From the NCBI GenBank assembly GCA_963763885.1, contig CAVXQD010000007.1, forward strand, positions 2,167,768 through 2,231,767: a DNA stretch of 64,000 nucleotides, read 5' to 3'. The DNA comes from JANNBN01 sp963763885 (GTDB lineage Bacteria; Actinomycetota; Acidimicrobiia; Acidimicrobiales; JANYDT01). How positions within the stretch are numbered: position 1 is the stretch's first letter; every line of letters starts with the position of its first letter. A program made the position numbers and the translations under genes. The notes under the pieces are model-generated. The model had not been told where the DNA came from, did no database searches, and worked only from the letters and a program-made list of their open reading frames with translations. Shown in pieces: positions 35,196-44,300 of the stretch.

Positions 35196-36155
35196 GTGCG
35201 GCAGTACGGTGGCCGGGTGGAGGGAGCCGGAACTGTCGCCAGTGCTCGTGCCGCCTGGCCCGAGCTTCCTTCCCGGCTCCGCTCCGAGATTGAACAGGTG
35301 GTTGGGGATCGGGTCGTCGCCGTCACCGACATTCCCGTCGGCTTTTCGCCAGGACTGCTGGCCAGGCTTGATTTGCAAAACGAGGAGCCGGTCTTCGTCA
35401 AGATCGCCTCTGCGGCAGTGAACGCGCGCACTCCGCTGATGCACCTTCGTGAAGGTGAAGTGTTGGCAGCATTGGACTCGGAAGTCCCCGCTGCGCGGTT
35501 GATCGGAACGATTCGACATGAGGACTGGGCTGGGATCGCAACGGTCTTCGAACCGGGCACACCGCCCGACGCCTCGGAAGGGTCGTTGGCAGCAGCCTTC
35601 AGCCTGTGCGATGCGTTGGCTGCGTCGCCGATCCCCAGCGGACTTGCGCCGCATAGCGAAACACTTGCCGACGACTTTCTGTGGTTTGGCTTGCGACGAC
35701 TGATGGAGCGTGACGGCCACCTCCCTTCCGACTGGGCCAATCGCCGTTCCGCTGAACTCTTGCGTAGCGAAGGCGGTTTGCTGCCTGCGCTCGATGGAGG
35801 ATGCCTTGTTCATGGTGATCTGCGCGCAGACAATGTGTTGATCAATCCGGGCGGCCAGCCCGTAGCGGTGGACTGGCCAGCGGCCTCGATCGGCAACCCG
35901 TTGTTCGACGTACTCACCTTGGTGACCTCGATCGCAGCTTTATCTCAGCAGCCCGTGTCTCAGGTTCCAGGGTTGTCCCTGCGGCTGGCAAACGCACCTG
36001 CGGATACGGTAAACACGTTGCTCGTTGGGCTCTATGGGCACTATCTGTGGGCCTCCACCCTTGGTCACCCACCGGGCATTCCGGGGGTCCGGGCATACCA
36101 AGGACAACTGGCAGCCGTTCTGGAGGAGTGGCTGATCAGCCGGCTTGAGCGGTAA
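35196..36155 (+). CDS. Aminoglycoside-phosphotransferase-like kinase
   Basis: 319 aa. The APH/choline-kinase fold is shown by the catalytic loop LVHGDLRADNVLI and the metal loop AVDWPAASIGNPLFDVLTL, in which DFG is DWP. An N-lobe Lys is in EPVFVKIASAAVNARTP. The substrate is unknown; most such environmental proteins are not resistance enzymes. Start uncertain: GTG 35196 or GTG 35217. Confidence 0.8.
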   Translation: MRQYGGRVEGAGTVASARAAWPELPSRLRSEIEQVVGDRVVAVTDIPVGFSPGLLARLDLQNEEPVFVKIASAAVNARTPLMHLREGEVLAALDSEVPAARLIGTIRHEDWAGIATVFEPGTPPDASEGSLAAAFSLCDALAASPIPSGLAPHSETLADDFLWFGLRRLMERDGHLPSDWANRRSAELLRSEGGLLPALDGGCLVHGDLRADNVLINPGGQPVAVDWPAASIGNPLFDVLTLVTSIAALSQQPVSQVPGLSLRLANAPADTVNTLLVGLYGHYLWASTLGHPPGIPGVRAYQGQLAAVLEEWLISRLER

Positions 36156-36197
36156 CCCGCTCGCCGTGTGGGCATAGCGTCCGATCTGTTGGAAACT

Positions 36198-37149
36198 ATG
36201 GACCGAATGAAGGTTCCTTCCGGCGCTGCTCCTCGCCTCACCAGACGCGTGCAGGTGAGCCCTCAACTCAACCTCCGCGTCATCGATTACCTGCCCGACC
36301 ACTCGGACCACTCGGACCAGCTCGGACCAGTCGGACGCCGCCAGCACGTACACGTCGGCCGACGACAAGCCCGTGCTCGTGCTCCTCCACGGGTTGTCGT
36401 CCAATGCCAACATGTGGAACGGCGTCGGCGATTCGCTTGCGAGCAGCGGATATCGGTCAGTGGCGGTAGACCAACGCGGTCACGGACTCTCGGACAAGCC
36501 AGACGGTCCCTATGACATGGCAACCGTCACCGACGATTTGCTCTCGTTCTTGGAGACCGAGCAGATACACCGGCCAATCCTCGCCGGGCAAAGTTGGGGG
36601 GCGAATGTGGTCATGGAATTTGCTGCCCGCTTCCCTGGCCGCGCACGTGGCGTAGTGCCGGTCGACGGTGGCTTCATCGACCTGGCAGCGTCGTTCCCCG
36701 AATGGGAAGAATGTGAGCGGGTCATGGCCCCGCCACGGTTGGCTGGGACTCCTGCGGCTCAGCTGCGTTCCTGGATGCGTTCCTCACATGCCGACTGGTC
36801 CGACGATGCAATTGACTGGATGATGGGCTTCGTCGAGGTAGACGCCGACGGTGTTGCTAGTCCCCGGCTGACGTTCGAAAACCACATCAAGGTTCTGCGC
36901 GGGCTGTGGGAGCACCGTCCGCTGGAGAGCTACCGGTCTGTCAAAGATCCGGTCTGGTGGATTGTTGCCGAGCCGCACGACGGCGCAACTGGTTGGGCGG
37001 GTCGTAAACGTCCGGCTCTCGATGCCGTGCACGCACTGCTGCCCCGGTCCAAGGCAACGTGGATTCCCGGAGACCACGACCTCCACGCCCAGTATCCGGG
37101 TCGCGTTGCACGCGTGATCCACGAAGCCGTTGAAGAAGGATTTTTCTAA
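36198..37149 (+). pseudogene. Alpha/beta hydrolase, frame-broken in an N-terminal tandem repeat
   Basis: The fold is clear in the main frame: LVLLHGLSSNANMWN (oxyanion HG), VAVDQRGHGLSDKPDGPYD, and nucleophile elbow GQSWGANVVMEFAARFP (Ser). HDLHAQYPGRVARVIHEA carries the terminal catalytic His. The N-terminus (SPQLNLRVIDYLPDHSDHSD) is in a different frame. Between them lie 9-nt repeats CCACTCGGA, of which the third copy has 10 nt (an extra G near 36324). Deleting it yields a continuous protein. The start may be ATG 36198 or 36207. The stop abuts the next ATG. Confidence 0.82.
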
Positions 37150-38430
37150 ATGAGTCGTTTGTTCGCCGTAATGGGTTCCGGCGAGACCACGCCAACCATG
37201 ACTGCGGCCCACCGCGCCTTGAAGGCTGCGGCGGGGTCCGGTCCTGCAGCGATCCTTGATACGCCTTACGGCTTTCAAGAGAACGCTGACGACATCACCG
37301 AACGCACGCTTGACTACTTCCGTCGCAGCGTCAATTTCACGCCTCAGGTCGCTTCTCTGCGAAGCGAGCACGCTGACCCCGTCACTGTCACCAAGGGATT
37401 GGGTCTTGCCCGACAGGCCTCTTGGTTGTTCACCGGTCCTGGTTCGCCTACCTACGCGCTCCGCCAGTGGCGCGCCCTCGGTGTTGACACGCTGCTTGGC
37501 CGTCGGCTTGATCAGGACGGCGTCCTCATCATGTCCAGCGCAGCCGCGCTGACAATCGGTGTACATACGGTTCCCGTGTATGAGATCTACAAGGTGGGTG
37601 CAGCGCCGGAGTGGTTCCAGGGAATGAACCTGTTGGCACCGTTTGGTTTCGACGTTGCGCTCATCCCGCACTTCGACAACGCCGAGGGCGGCAACCATGA
37701 CACCCGCTTCTGCTACCTGGGTGAGTCCCGTCTCCAGATGCTTGAAACTCAGCTCTCCGATGAACAGTGGGTGCTCGGCGTCGACGAGCACACGGTCCTG
37801 ATCTTCGATCTCGAAGCTGACACGTATTCGGTGCAGGGCAAAGGCGGCGTCACGGTCCGCCGCAGTGGTCAGCAGGCCGTGTTCGCGGCAGGGCACCACG
37901 GTCCGCTTGACGAGCTTCGTGCGGTCCCGGGGGTTGTCACCGCGTCTCGACTTGCGTCGACCGATCCGGAAGCTGCGGCTCCACATCCAGCCGATGTTGC
38001 GGGATCCCCTGCACCCGCGGCGTCCGTGCTCGGTGCGGTCACGCCGCTGGCTGACGATGCGGAGAAGGCACTGGAATCGGGCGACGTCGACGCTGCGGTC
38101 GCATGTGCCCTTGGCATCGAGGCAGCGCTTGAGGAGTGGAAGGGCGATACTTCCACCACCGATGAACGAGACCGGGCTCGCCAACGATTCCACGAGATCA
38201 TCGTGGCTATGGGCGGCGTTGCCGCCGTTGGCACCCAAGATCCTCGAGACCTGCTTGCCCCATACGTGGAAGTTGCTCTGACGGCTCGCCGCGCCGCCCG
38301 CGAACGCAAGGACTTCGCCCAGTCCGATGCAATTCGGGACGCGCTTCTCGGTGCCGGTCTGGACGTTCGTGACACTGCCGAGGGCGTGGTGTGGGAAATC
38401 CGTCAGCCAATCGGCTCCGAAGACCACTAG
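37150..38430 (+). CDS. Peptidase S51/cyanophycinase-like protein fused to a CysRS-like C-terminal tail
   Basis: 426 aa. The first ~260 residues resemble type-1-glutamine-amidotransferase/S51 proteins: LFAVMGSGETTPTM and SWLFTGPGSPTYALRQW, with the nucleophile-elbow-like VLIMSSAAALTIGVH. The C-terminal ~130 residues include ARRAARERKDFAQSDAIRD and VRDTAEGVVWEI, which match the C-terminal tail of cysteinyl-tRNA synthetase. The linker is Ala/Pro rich. It abuts the hydrolase gene (stop TAA then ATG), so the two probably form an operon. The fusion's role is unknown. Confidence 0.75.
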   Translation: MSRLFAVMGSGETTPTMTAAHRALKAAAGSGPAAILDTPYGFQENADDITERTLDYFRRSVNFTPQVASLRSEHADPVTVTKGLGLARQASWLFTGPGSPTYALRQWRALGVDTLLGRRLDQDGVLIMSSAAALTIGVHTVPVYEIYKVGAAPEWFQGMNLLAPFGFDVALIPHFDNAEGGNHDTRFCYLGESRLQMLETQLSDEQWVLGVDEHTVLIFDLEADTYSVQGKGGVTVRRSGQQAVFAAGHHGPLDELRAVPGVVTASRLASTDPEAAAPHPADVAGSPAPAASVLGAVTPLADDAEKALESGDVDAAVACALGIEAALEEWKGDTSTTDERDRARQRFHEIIVAMGGVAAVGTQDPRDLLAPYVEVALTARRAARERKDFAQSDAIRDALLGAGLDVRDTAEGVVWEIRQPIGSEDH

Positions 38431-38433
38431 ATC

Positions 38434-39621
38434 ATGCCCAACCAGATGTTCAGATCCCTTGTTCAGACCTTTGTTCAGCAATCTCGTCCAGGTGCCATTT
38501 CCAGGACCCGATTCGCCAACTTTCTTGTCGGCCCGATTGTGGGTGTACTGCTGGCCGGATGCGCCAGGGGCAGCGACGCGGGAACCGATGGCTCAGAGGG
38601 CTCCCAGGTGAGCGAGGTTGTCTCTGCGCAACCCGTGGCTACCGTTTCAGTCGATGGAAACTGGTACTCGTGTGCGCCAGCGCCAGCGCCTGCCATCGGG
38701 ACGGTGTCCGGGCGCCGTCTGCGAATTGTCACCACTGTTGCGCCAATCACGTCGATTATTGCAAACATCGCCGGCGACGCAGCCGACGTTGTCGGCATCG
38801 TTCCGGAAGGTAGCAACAGCCATACTTTCGAGCCCAAGCCTTCTGTAGGTACTGCCTTGGCTGGCGCAGACCTTGTGTTCATCAACGGGCTGCAGCTGGA
38901 AGAGCCAACGAAAGATCTCGCGACGGCCAATCTGCACGACGGTGCCGCAATTGTTGAACTGGGCACCCGTGCAGTTTCAGAAGATCAGTACATATACGAC
39001 TTCTCGTTTCCTAAGGAGGGTGGCAAGCCCAATCCTCACCTGTGGACCAACCCTGCATCGGCCGCTTGTTACGCCTCCGATGCAGCCCTAGCGATGTCGA
39101 TCGCTGACCCGGCCAATGCTGTTACCTACGCCACCAACGCCGATTTGCTGATTGCTCGGCTAGAGGCTCTTCACAACGCCTTCACCACTGCAAGTGAGAC
39201 GGTCAAGTCAGAGCACCGCAAGTTGCTCACGTACCACGATGCCTATGCGTACTTCGCAAAGACCTATGGCTGGGAGGTACTCGGTGCAATTCAGGTGAGC
39301 AGCTTCGAAGAGCCGACACCCCGTGAAGTCGCCGCGCTGATCAAACAGGTGAAAGAGACTGGAGTCCCCGCCATTTTTGGTTCCGAAGTCTTCCCATCCC
39401 CCGTGTTGGAGCAGATCGGCAGCGATGCGGGCGTCGCATACGTCGACGTACTGCGAGACGATGATCTTCCCGGCGCGCCGGGCGACGCTGATCATTCGTT
39501 TCTCGGCCTGATGCGTTTCGATTACGTGACGATGGTGGAAGCGTTGGGCGGCGACGCTGCTGCACTCAAAGCGCTCGACGTCTCCGATATCTCGCCAGAC
39601 AAGGCAACGTATCCACAATGA
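38434..39621 (+). CDS. Zn/Mn ABC transporter substrate-binding lipoprotein (cluster A-I)
   Basis: 395 aa. Signal and lipobox are VGPIVGVLLAGC. The ZnuA/MntC-type fold is shown by RIVTTVAPITSIIANIAGDAA, then metal ligands His in PEGSNSHTFEPKPS and His in KPNPHLWTNP. Further ligands are His in KLLTYHDAYAYFAKTYGW and an acidic residue in the FGSEVFPSPVLEQIGSDAG region. The His-rich loop of zinc-specific members is absent, so Mn or Zn cannot be decided. It starts 3 nt after the preceding gene and overlaps the ATPase gene by 4 nt. Confidence 0.9.
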   Translation: MPNQMFRSLVQTFVQQSRPGAISRTRFANFLVGPIVGVLLAGCARGSDAGTDGSEGSQVSEVVSAQPVATVSVDGNWYSCAPAPAPAIGTVSGRRLRIVTTVAPITSIIANIAGDAADVVGIVPEGSNSHTFEPKPSVGTALAGADLVFINGLQLEEPTKDLATANLHDGAAIVELGTRAVSEDQYIYDFSFPKEGGKPNPHLWTNPASAACYASDAALAMSIADPANAVTYATNADLLIARLEALHNAFTTASETVKSEHRKLLTYHDAYAYFAKTYGWEVLGAIQVSSFEEPTPREVAALIKQVKETGVPAIFGSEVFPSPVLEQIGSDAGVAYVDVLRDDDLPGAPGDADHSFLGLMRFDYVTMVEALGGDAAALKALDVSDISPDKATYPQ

Positions 39622-40448
39622 AGCGCCTCAGACGAGCAGCAACTTCTCCCAATCCTCCGGGTGTGGTGTCGGGCGATGTGGCGCCGCATACCGATCAGCC
39701 GCTGATCCGGGCGCGGGGAGTCAACGTCACATACGGTGTGGAGACGGTGCTAGACCACGTCTCAGCAAGCATCAACCCCGGAGACTTCATCGGCATCGTG
39801 GGGCCTTCCGGGGCAGGTAAGACCTCGTTGCTGCGTGCCATGCTCGGCATTGTCCCGGTGAGTCACGGGTCCATTGAGCGGCGCGCTGGCCTCAAGATCG
39901 GGTACGTGCCGCAAATCGAAACAGTTGATTGGAACTTTCCCGTTACCGTCAGCGACGTAGTCCTGCTGGCCGCTCATCGGTCTGCTCCTCGGCCGTGGGT
40001 TAAGCCGGCACTTCGTCAGCGCGCTGATGAGTTGCTTGAACAACTTGGCGTCCCCGGAGTGGGTAATCGCCACATTCGCGCGCTGAGCGGCGGGCAGCAA
40101 CAGCGAGTGTTCCTTGCCCGAGCGTTGTTTGGGAACCCCGACGTGCTTTTGCTGGACGAACCAACTAGCGGTGTCGACGTAAAGACCCGCCACGAGGTGT
40201 TGCACCTGCTGGGTGATCTCAACACTGCTGGTTTAGCGGTTGTTCTTACAACGCACGACCTCAACGGGATTGCCGCTCACCTCCCACACCTGATGTGCAT
40301 CAACCGACGACTCATCGGAGAAGGCTCGCCGTCTGAAGTGCTGACGCCAAGCGTACTGGAGGCAACATACGGCGCCCCCATGGACGTCCTGGATCACATG
40401 GGCGTGCCGATGGTCGTGGAGCGGGTGCCGCTTCGAGTGGTGTCATGA
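39618..40448 (+). CDS. Zn/Mn ABC transporter ATP-binding protein
   Basis: 276 aa. Walker A is GPSGAGKTSLLRAML, the signature is LSGGQQQRVFLARALF, Walker B is VLLLDEPTSGVD and the switch is VVLTTHDLNG. The Q-loop lies in IGYVPQIETVDWNFPVTV, typical of manganese/zinc/iron importers. It is the second gene of a three-gene importer operon with 4-nt overlaps on both sides. Confidence 0.93.
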   Translation: MKRLRRAATSPNPPGVVSGDVAPHTDQPLIRARGVNVTYGVETVLDHVSASINPGDFIGIVGPSGAGKTSLLRAMLGIVPVSHGSIERRAGLKIGYVPQIETVDWNFPVTVSDVVLLAAHRSAPRPWVKPALRQRADELLEQLGVPGVGNRHIRALSGGQQQRVFLARALFGNPDVLLLDEPTSGVDVKTRHEVLHLLGDLNTAGLAVVLTTHDLNGIAAHLPHLMCINRRLIGEGSPSEVLTPSVLEATYGAPMDVLDHMGVPMVVERVPLRVVS

Positions 40449-41356
40449 CCGCGTCTGTGCTCCCGGTCTCAATGCTTGCCACCGCATGGGGTGAACCGTT
40501 TGCCCAGGGCTTCTTCGTGCGGGCGCTCATTGTTGCCATCGTCGCAGGGGCGCTCTGCGGGCTGCTTTCCGGCTTTGTCACGCTTCGCGGCATGAGTTAC
40601 CTCGGCCACGGTCTCTCGCACTCGGTGTTCGGTGGTGCTGCGATTGCCACCGCAATTCCAATCGCGGCCAGCGGAGGAATCGCTGGGGCTATCGCCGACC
40701 AACGATTGCTGGTCGGTGCTGCCCTTTGGGGTCTGCTCACGGGTATCGGAATCGTGACGGTGAGCCGGCGAGGGCTCATTGGTGCCGACACCGCAATCGG
40801 GGTCATCACCACTGCCAGCTTCGCTCTTGGCCTCGTCCTGAAGTCCGTCAACCGGCGGGTTGAGCGAAACATCGAGGGTTCGCTGTTCGGCAGCATTCTT
40901 GGTGTGGACCGAGCCGACATCATCACCGTGGTGGTTGTGACAGTGCTCACCGGCGCCTTTGTGGTCCTTGCCTACCGACCACTGCTGTTCCTCACGTTCG
41001 ACCCGCAGGTGGCTGGCGTCAGCGGTGTTCGGATCAATGCCTTGGACTCGGCTCTGATGCTGCTGCTCTCACTTGCGGTGCTTGCCACCATGAAGGTGCT
41101 TGGCGTCACGCTCATCGCCGCAATGCTTGTCACCCCAGCGGCTGTTGCGCGTCTGCTGACGGACAGCTTCCCCCGGTTGCTTGCGTTGGGGGTTGTCATC
41201 GGGTCTGTGGGCGCAGGCATTGGTATGTATGTCAGCTATTTCACCGACACTCCTTCCGGAGCAACCATTGTGTTGGTGGAAAGCGCTGCGTTCCTTGCAG
41301 CCTTCGCAGTTGCGGGCAATCGCCGTCGCAGACTTGCTGGTATGCACGCCCACTAA
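40445..41356 (+). CDS. Zn/Mn ABC transporter permease
   Basis: 303 aa with about eight to nine transmembrane helices. The ABC-3 family is shown by FVTLRGMSYLGHGLSHSVFGG and LIGADTAIGVITTASFALGLVL, and by MKVLGVTLIAAMLVTPAAVARLLTDSFP. It completes the importer, and a strong hairpin follows the stop. No Zur- or MntR-type operator could be recognised upstream. Confidence 0.93.
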   Translation: MTASVLPVSMLATAWGEPFAQGFFVRALIVAIVAGALCGLLSGFVTLRGMSYLGHGLSHSVFGGAAIATAIPIAASGGIAGAIADQRLLVGAALWGLLTGIGIVTVSRRGLIGADTAIGVITTASFALGLVLKSVNRRVERNIEGSLFGSILGVDRADIITVVVVTVLTGAFVVLAYRPLLFLTFDPQVAGVSGVRINALDSALMLLLSLAVLATMKVLGVTLIAAMLVTPAAVARLLTDSFPRLLALGVVIGSVGAGIGMYVSYFTDTPSGATIVLVESAAFLAAFAVAGNRRRRLAGMHAH

Positions 41357-41362
41357 ATGGCT

Positions 41363-41386
41363 CTGGCCCCGCCGAGGCGGGGCCAG
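41363..41386 (+). terminator. Terminator after the metal importer operon
   Basis: Eleven-base arms CTGGCCCCGCC / GGCGGGGCCAG around GA, 7 nt after the stop; there is no T tract. It may also serve the convergent MarR gene. Confidence 0.78.
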
Positions 41387-41452
41387 AAACAACTTGACCT
41401 TGTGAACTGCTGAGCGGATAACCCTTTGGGCTATCCGTGAGCCGGGGGTCGG

Positions 41453-41875
41453 TCAGACGCCAGCAATCTTTGCGAGGGCCGAGAGGACTCGGGCCTTGTC
41501 TCCGCCTGCAGCGGCGAAGAACTCGGTATCAGCCTTGTCAACCTTTGGGGTTGCCTTCTTCACGACGGCACGACCATTGGCGGTGACGGTGACGCGGTGT
41601 GCGCGACGGTCCTCTGGGTGAGCGGTACGCAGGACCAACTCGCGCGACTCAAGGCCACGGAGGACCTGAGAAGTGGTCATTGGGTCTACGCCGGACGCTG
41701 CGCTGGCTGCTGCCTGCGAGATGCCCTTCTTGTCAGCCGCTACGAGTGTGGCCAACAGCGCATACTGCACGTGGGTGAGGTCGAACGGTTCGAGAGCCGC
41801 CCGCTGGGCACGCTGCCAGGCGTTGGTTGCACGCCATAGAAGGAACCCGCCGGTTGTTGAAACGTTGTCGCTCAT
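41453..41875 (-). CDS. MarR-family transcriptional regulator
   Basis: 140 aa. The winged helix is shown by LTHVQYALLATLVAADKKG, recognition region AASGVDPMTTSQVLRGLESR, and wing RTAHPEDRRAHRVTVTANGR. ATG 41875 was chosen over GTG 41881 because GGGGAG lies 6 nt upstream of it. It is monocistronic. Inverted repeats upstream suggest autoregulation. The ligand is unknown, and the metal importer on the opposite strand is a neighbour but not an evident target. Confidence 0.87.
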   Translation of the reverse strand: MSDNVSTTGGFLLWRATNAWQRAQRAALEPFDLTHVQYALLATLVAADKKGISQAAASAASGVDPMTTSQVLRGLESRELVLRTAHPEDRRAHRVTVTANGRAVVKKATPKVDKADTEFFAAAGGDKARVLSALAKIAGV

Positions 41876-41885
41876 GAACACTCCC

Positions 41886-41931
41886 CTGGAGAATCGGTCT
41901 CCAGACTACCGGGAGACGTATGTATCCATAC
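41886..41931 (-). promoter_or_regulatory. Inverted repeats in the marR leader
   Basis: GTATG-TATC-CATAC is centred at 41924 and CTGGAGA-ATCGG-TCTCCAG lies at 41886-41904, both upstream of the MarR gene start. The first is a plausible MarR operator. The second could be a leader hairpin just before the ribosome site. Confidence 0.5.
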
Positions 41932-42023
41932 AACCTACTGTGCGAATCGCTTGTGGTCAAATGAAAGTCTGTGTACCGATAATCAGCGTACCTAGAAAAA
42001 TTACAATCGTGTAATTTCGCAGG

Positions 42024-42989
42024 TCAGCGGTGGATTGTTGCCGCCAGCAGCTCGATAGAACGAACCATGGAGAGTGCCGCTAGGCCGTCCTCGCCTGGTG
42101 CGATGCACACCGCTTCACCGCGAATGCAGGCGGCAAAGTGTGAAAGTTCGGCCGCCAACGGCTGCCCAGAGCGTTCGATGAAGGGAATTTCCACAAGGCC
42201 ACGCTGGCGCAGTGCATTCCCCGGGCCTGAATAGTCGACGCTTTCAACGGTGTGAATGGTGATGTCCTGGCGGATGAGGTCAACCGAAATGGAGTTATGT
42301 GGCTGCGAAATCTCCAGGGTTCGCACCTTGTTCTGCCCAACCCGGCTGGCGATGAACGACGCCGAGATCCGATCGCCGAACATCACCGACGCGGTTGCAT
42401 GGTCCTCGCTGCGGCCGTTCGTCGATACCGCTACGGCTCCCATTGGAACGGCAGGCAGTTTGGTGAGGTGATGAACAATGTCCAGGTCGTGGATCATCAG
42501 GTCCAAGATGATCCCGTCAAGAATGCGAGGGTCGTAAGGCCCGACTCGCTGGCAGTTGAAGTGAATCGGGTCATCGAGATATTGCGGGAGCGCCATAACG
42601 GCCCCGTTGAATCGTTCGATCTGTCCGACCATCAGCAGCCGGTTGTCTTCCTCCGCCTGGTACACCATTCGTGCAGCGGACGGCAGATCGTGGGCAATCG
42701 GCTTCTCCACCAAGACATCCAGCCCACGTTCAAAGCTGGCATGCACAAGCGCCTCGTGGGTCGACGTCGGCGTAGCGATCACCGCAGCGTCGACGGGCAC
42801 CGTGCAATCACCCAAGCTGGTCCACGTTGGGACCTCGAGTTCTTCTGCAAGAGCGCCGCCTCGTTCTGGGTTGGCTTCCACGATGCCCGCCAAGTAGCAG
42901 TCGCGTGACTGGCGGAGCACCCGTGCATGGTTGCGTCCCATTGCGCCTCCACCAATCAGCACGACGTTGACGGGAGGGCGAGTGATCAT
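42024..42989 (-). CDS. Gfo/Idh/MocA-family oxidoreductase, probably nucleotide-sugar linked
   Basis: 321 aa. Rossmann NAD loop VVLIGGGAMGRNHARVL, VIATPTSTHEALVHASFERG, the EKP motif LVEKPIAHDLPSA, and a catalytic His in ILDLMIHDLDIVHHL. Its stop/start overlaps the WecB gene by 4 nt, which makes a UDP-HexNAc-type substrate likely. Together they may supply a modified sugar to a surface glycan. Confidence 0.83.
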   Translation of the reverse strand: MITRPPVNVVLIGGGAMGRNHARVLRQSRDCYLAGIVEANPERGGALAEELEVPTWTSLGDCTVPVDAAVIATPTSTHEALVHASFERGLDVLVEKPIAHDLPSAARMVYQAEEDNRLLMVGQIERFNGAVMALPQYLDDPIHFNCQRVGPYDPRILDGIILDLMIHDLDIVHHLTKLPAVPMGAVAVSTNGRSEDHATASVMFGDRISASFIASRVGQNKVRTLEISQPHNSISVDLIRQDITIHTVESVDYSGPGNALRQRGLVEIPFIERSGQPLAAELSHFAACIRGEAVCIAPGEDGLAALSMVRSIELLAATIHR

Positions 42990-44050
42990 GTGCCGATTCC
43001 TGCGGTCGCGTCAATGATTCGTTCAGCTGCGTGGCCGTCGCCGAACACGGCTGGCTTCGGGCCTGCTGATTGATCTGCAGCCGGTTCCGCAAGCGCCGTT
43101 GCGTGAGCGGGATCGATGAGCTGATTCCATCCTCCGTCGAGCGTCTCGATCCACTCGGTGCTGGTTCGCAGCGTGATGCACGGACGGTCCAGCAGCCAAG
43201 CTTGTTTCTGGACGCCCCCGGAATCAGTCACCACCCCGGCGCACTTGTCGAGTGCCTGGACAAACTCCAGGAATGCGAGCGGTTCCGTGACCCGTACTTT
43301 GCCGGGACCGATGAGCGCATCCATAAGTCCGTACTGATCCAAGCGAAGACGCGTATGTGGGTGCAGTGCGAGGTGGACTGGCAGCGGGAGGCTGTTCAGC
43401 AACGCCACGATGCGTGCGAGTGGCGCGGCTTCAAGAATGTTCTCTCGGCGATGGATTGTGCTCAGGAGGAACGAACCGTGGTCGGCCTCTGGGTGGCCCT
43501 GTTGGCCAAGCATCCCTTCGTCACGCAGGATGCGGAAGGCGTCCACGTGAACGTCGCCAGTACGGATCACCTTGCCGTGTACGTGCTCTTCGCGGAGCCG
43601 CTGTTCGGCCGCGCGGGTTGGTGGGAACAGCACCGCGCTCAGATGGTCGATCAGAACTCGGTTGCGTTCTTCTTTCATCGCCCAGTCCCGCGAACGGAGG
43701 CCGCTTTCCACGTGGGCTACGGGAATTCGTAGTTCGGTTGCGGCCAACGCAGCCGCGAGCGAGGTGTCCGTGTCGCCGATGACGATGATCGCCGTTGGTT
43801 TGGTTCGCTCGAAGTGCGCCTGCGTGACCGCCAACGCGTGGGCAAGTGAAAACGGCTGGGCGTCGAGGTGGTCAATCGGCCAGTCAGCGGTGAGCCGGGA
43901 GGGCAGCACCTCGGAAGACATGATGGGGTCGGTGTGCTGCGACACGGCCACCAGGCGAAAGTCCACACCATCTCGTTTGGCCTCACAACCCGCCCGTACC
44001 AACGGAAGGGCCTGAACCATTTCGGGACGAGTCCCGACGACTAATTGCAT
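42986..44050 (-). CDS. wecB: UDP-N-acetylglucosamine 2-epimerase
   Basis: About 354 aa. It interconverts UDP-GlcNAc and UDP-ManNAc. Motifs: QLVVGTRPEMVQALPLVRA, IIVIGDTDTSLAAALAA, VAHVESGLRSRDWAMKEERNR, STIHRRENILEAAP, and ALDKCAGVVTDSGGVQKQAWLL. The GT-B-like fold and the catalytic H/E/D set are visible. ATG 44050 or GTG 44065 could be the start. It lies directly upstream of, and is coupled to, the Gfo/Idh gene. Confidence 0.88.
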   Translation of the reverse strand: MQLVVGTRPEMVQALPLVRAGCEAKRDGVDFRLVAVSQHTDPIMSSEVLPSRLTADWPIDHLDAQPFSLAHALAVTQAHFERTKPTAIIVIGDTDTSLAAALAATELRIPVAHVESGLRSRDWAMKEERNRVLIDHLSAVLFPPTRAAEQRLREEHVHGKVIRTGDVHVDAFRILRDEGMLGQQGHPEADHGSFLLSTIHRRENILEAAPLARIVALLNSLPLPVHLALHPHTRLRLDQYGLMDALIGPGKVRVTEPLAFLEFVQALDKCAGVVTDSGGVQKQAWLLDRPCITLRTSTEWIETLDGGWNQLIDPAHATALAEPAADQSAGPKPAVFGDGHAAERIIDATAGIGT

Positions 44051-44300
44051 GCGATGCCGTCCCACTCAGCGATTCATCGTCGGTGGAGACGAATCCCTGA
44101 AGGAGATCAGTACTGAATTCCCGGGACCCCGGATCTGCTTCAGCAGACTTGATGACCCACGAACCCGGAAAGTGACTTGAACGGCGTCAACCCGTTCTGC
44201 TGCCGAAATGGGGAACTGAACCGCGTTCTTAAACCGTCTCAGTGCTACAACCAACACAGCACCGGCCAAATGCCCCGGCGCTGCCACCCAGAAAGACCTT

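Noticed and set aside
36784..38481. 565-codon minus-strand open frame
   Set aside because: It is antisense to two convincing plus-strand genes (hydrolase and S51-like) and shows no family motif.
44066..44300. Riboswitch or operator between wecB and the SIMPL gene
   Set aside because: I could not find a conserved aptamer core or a convincing inverted repeat there.
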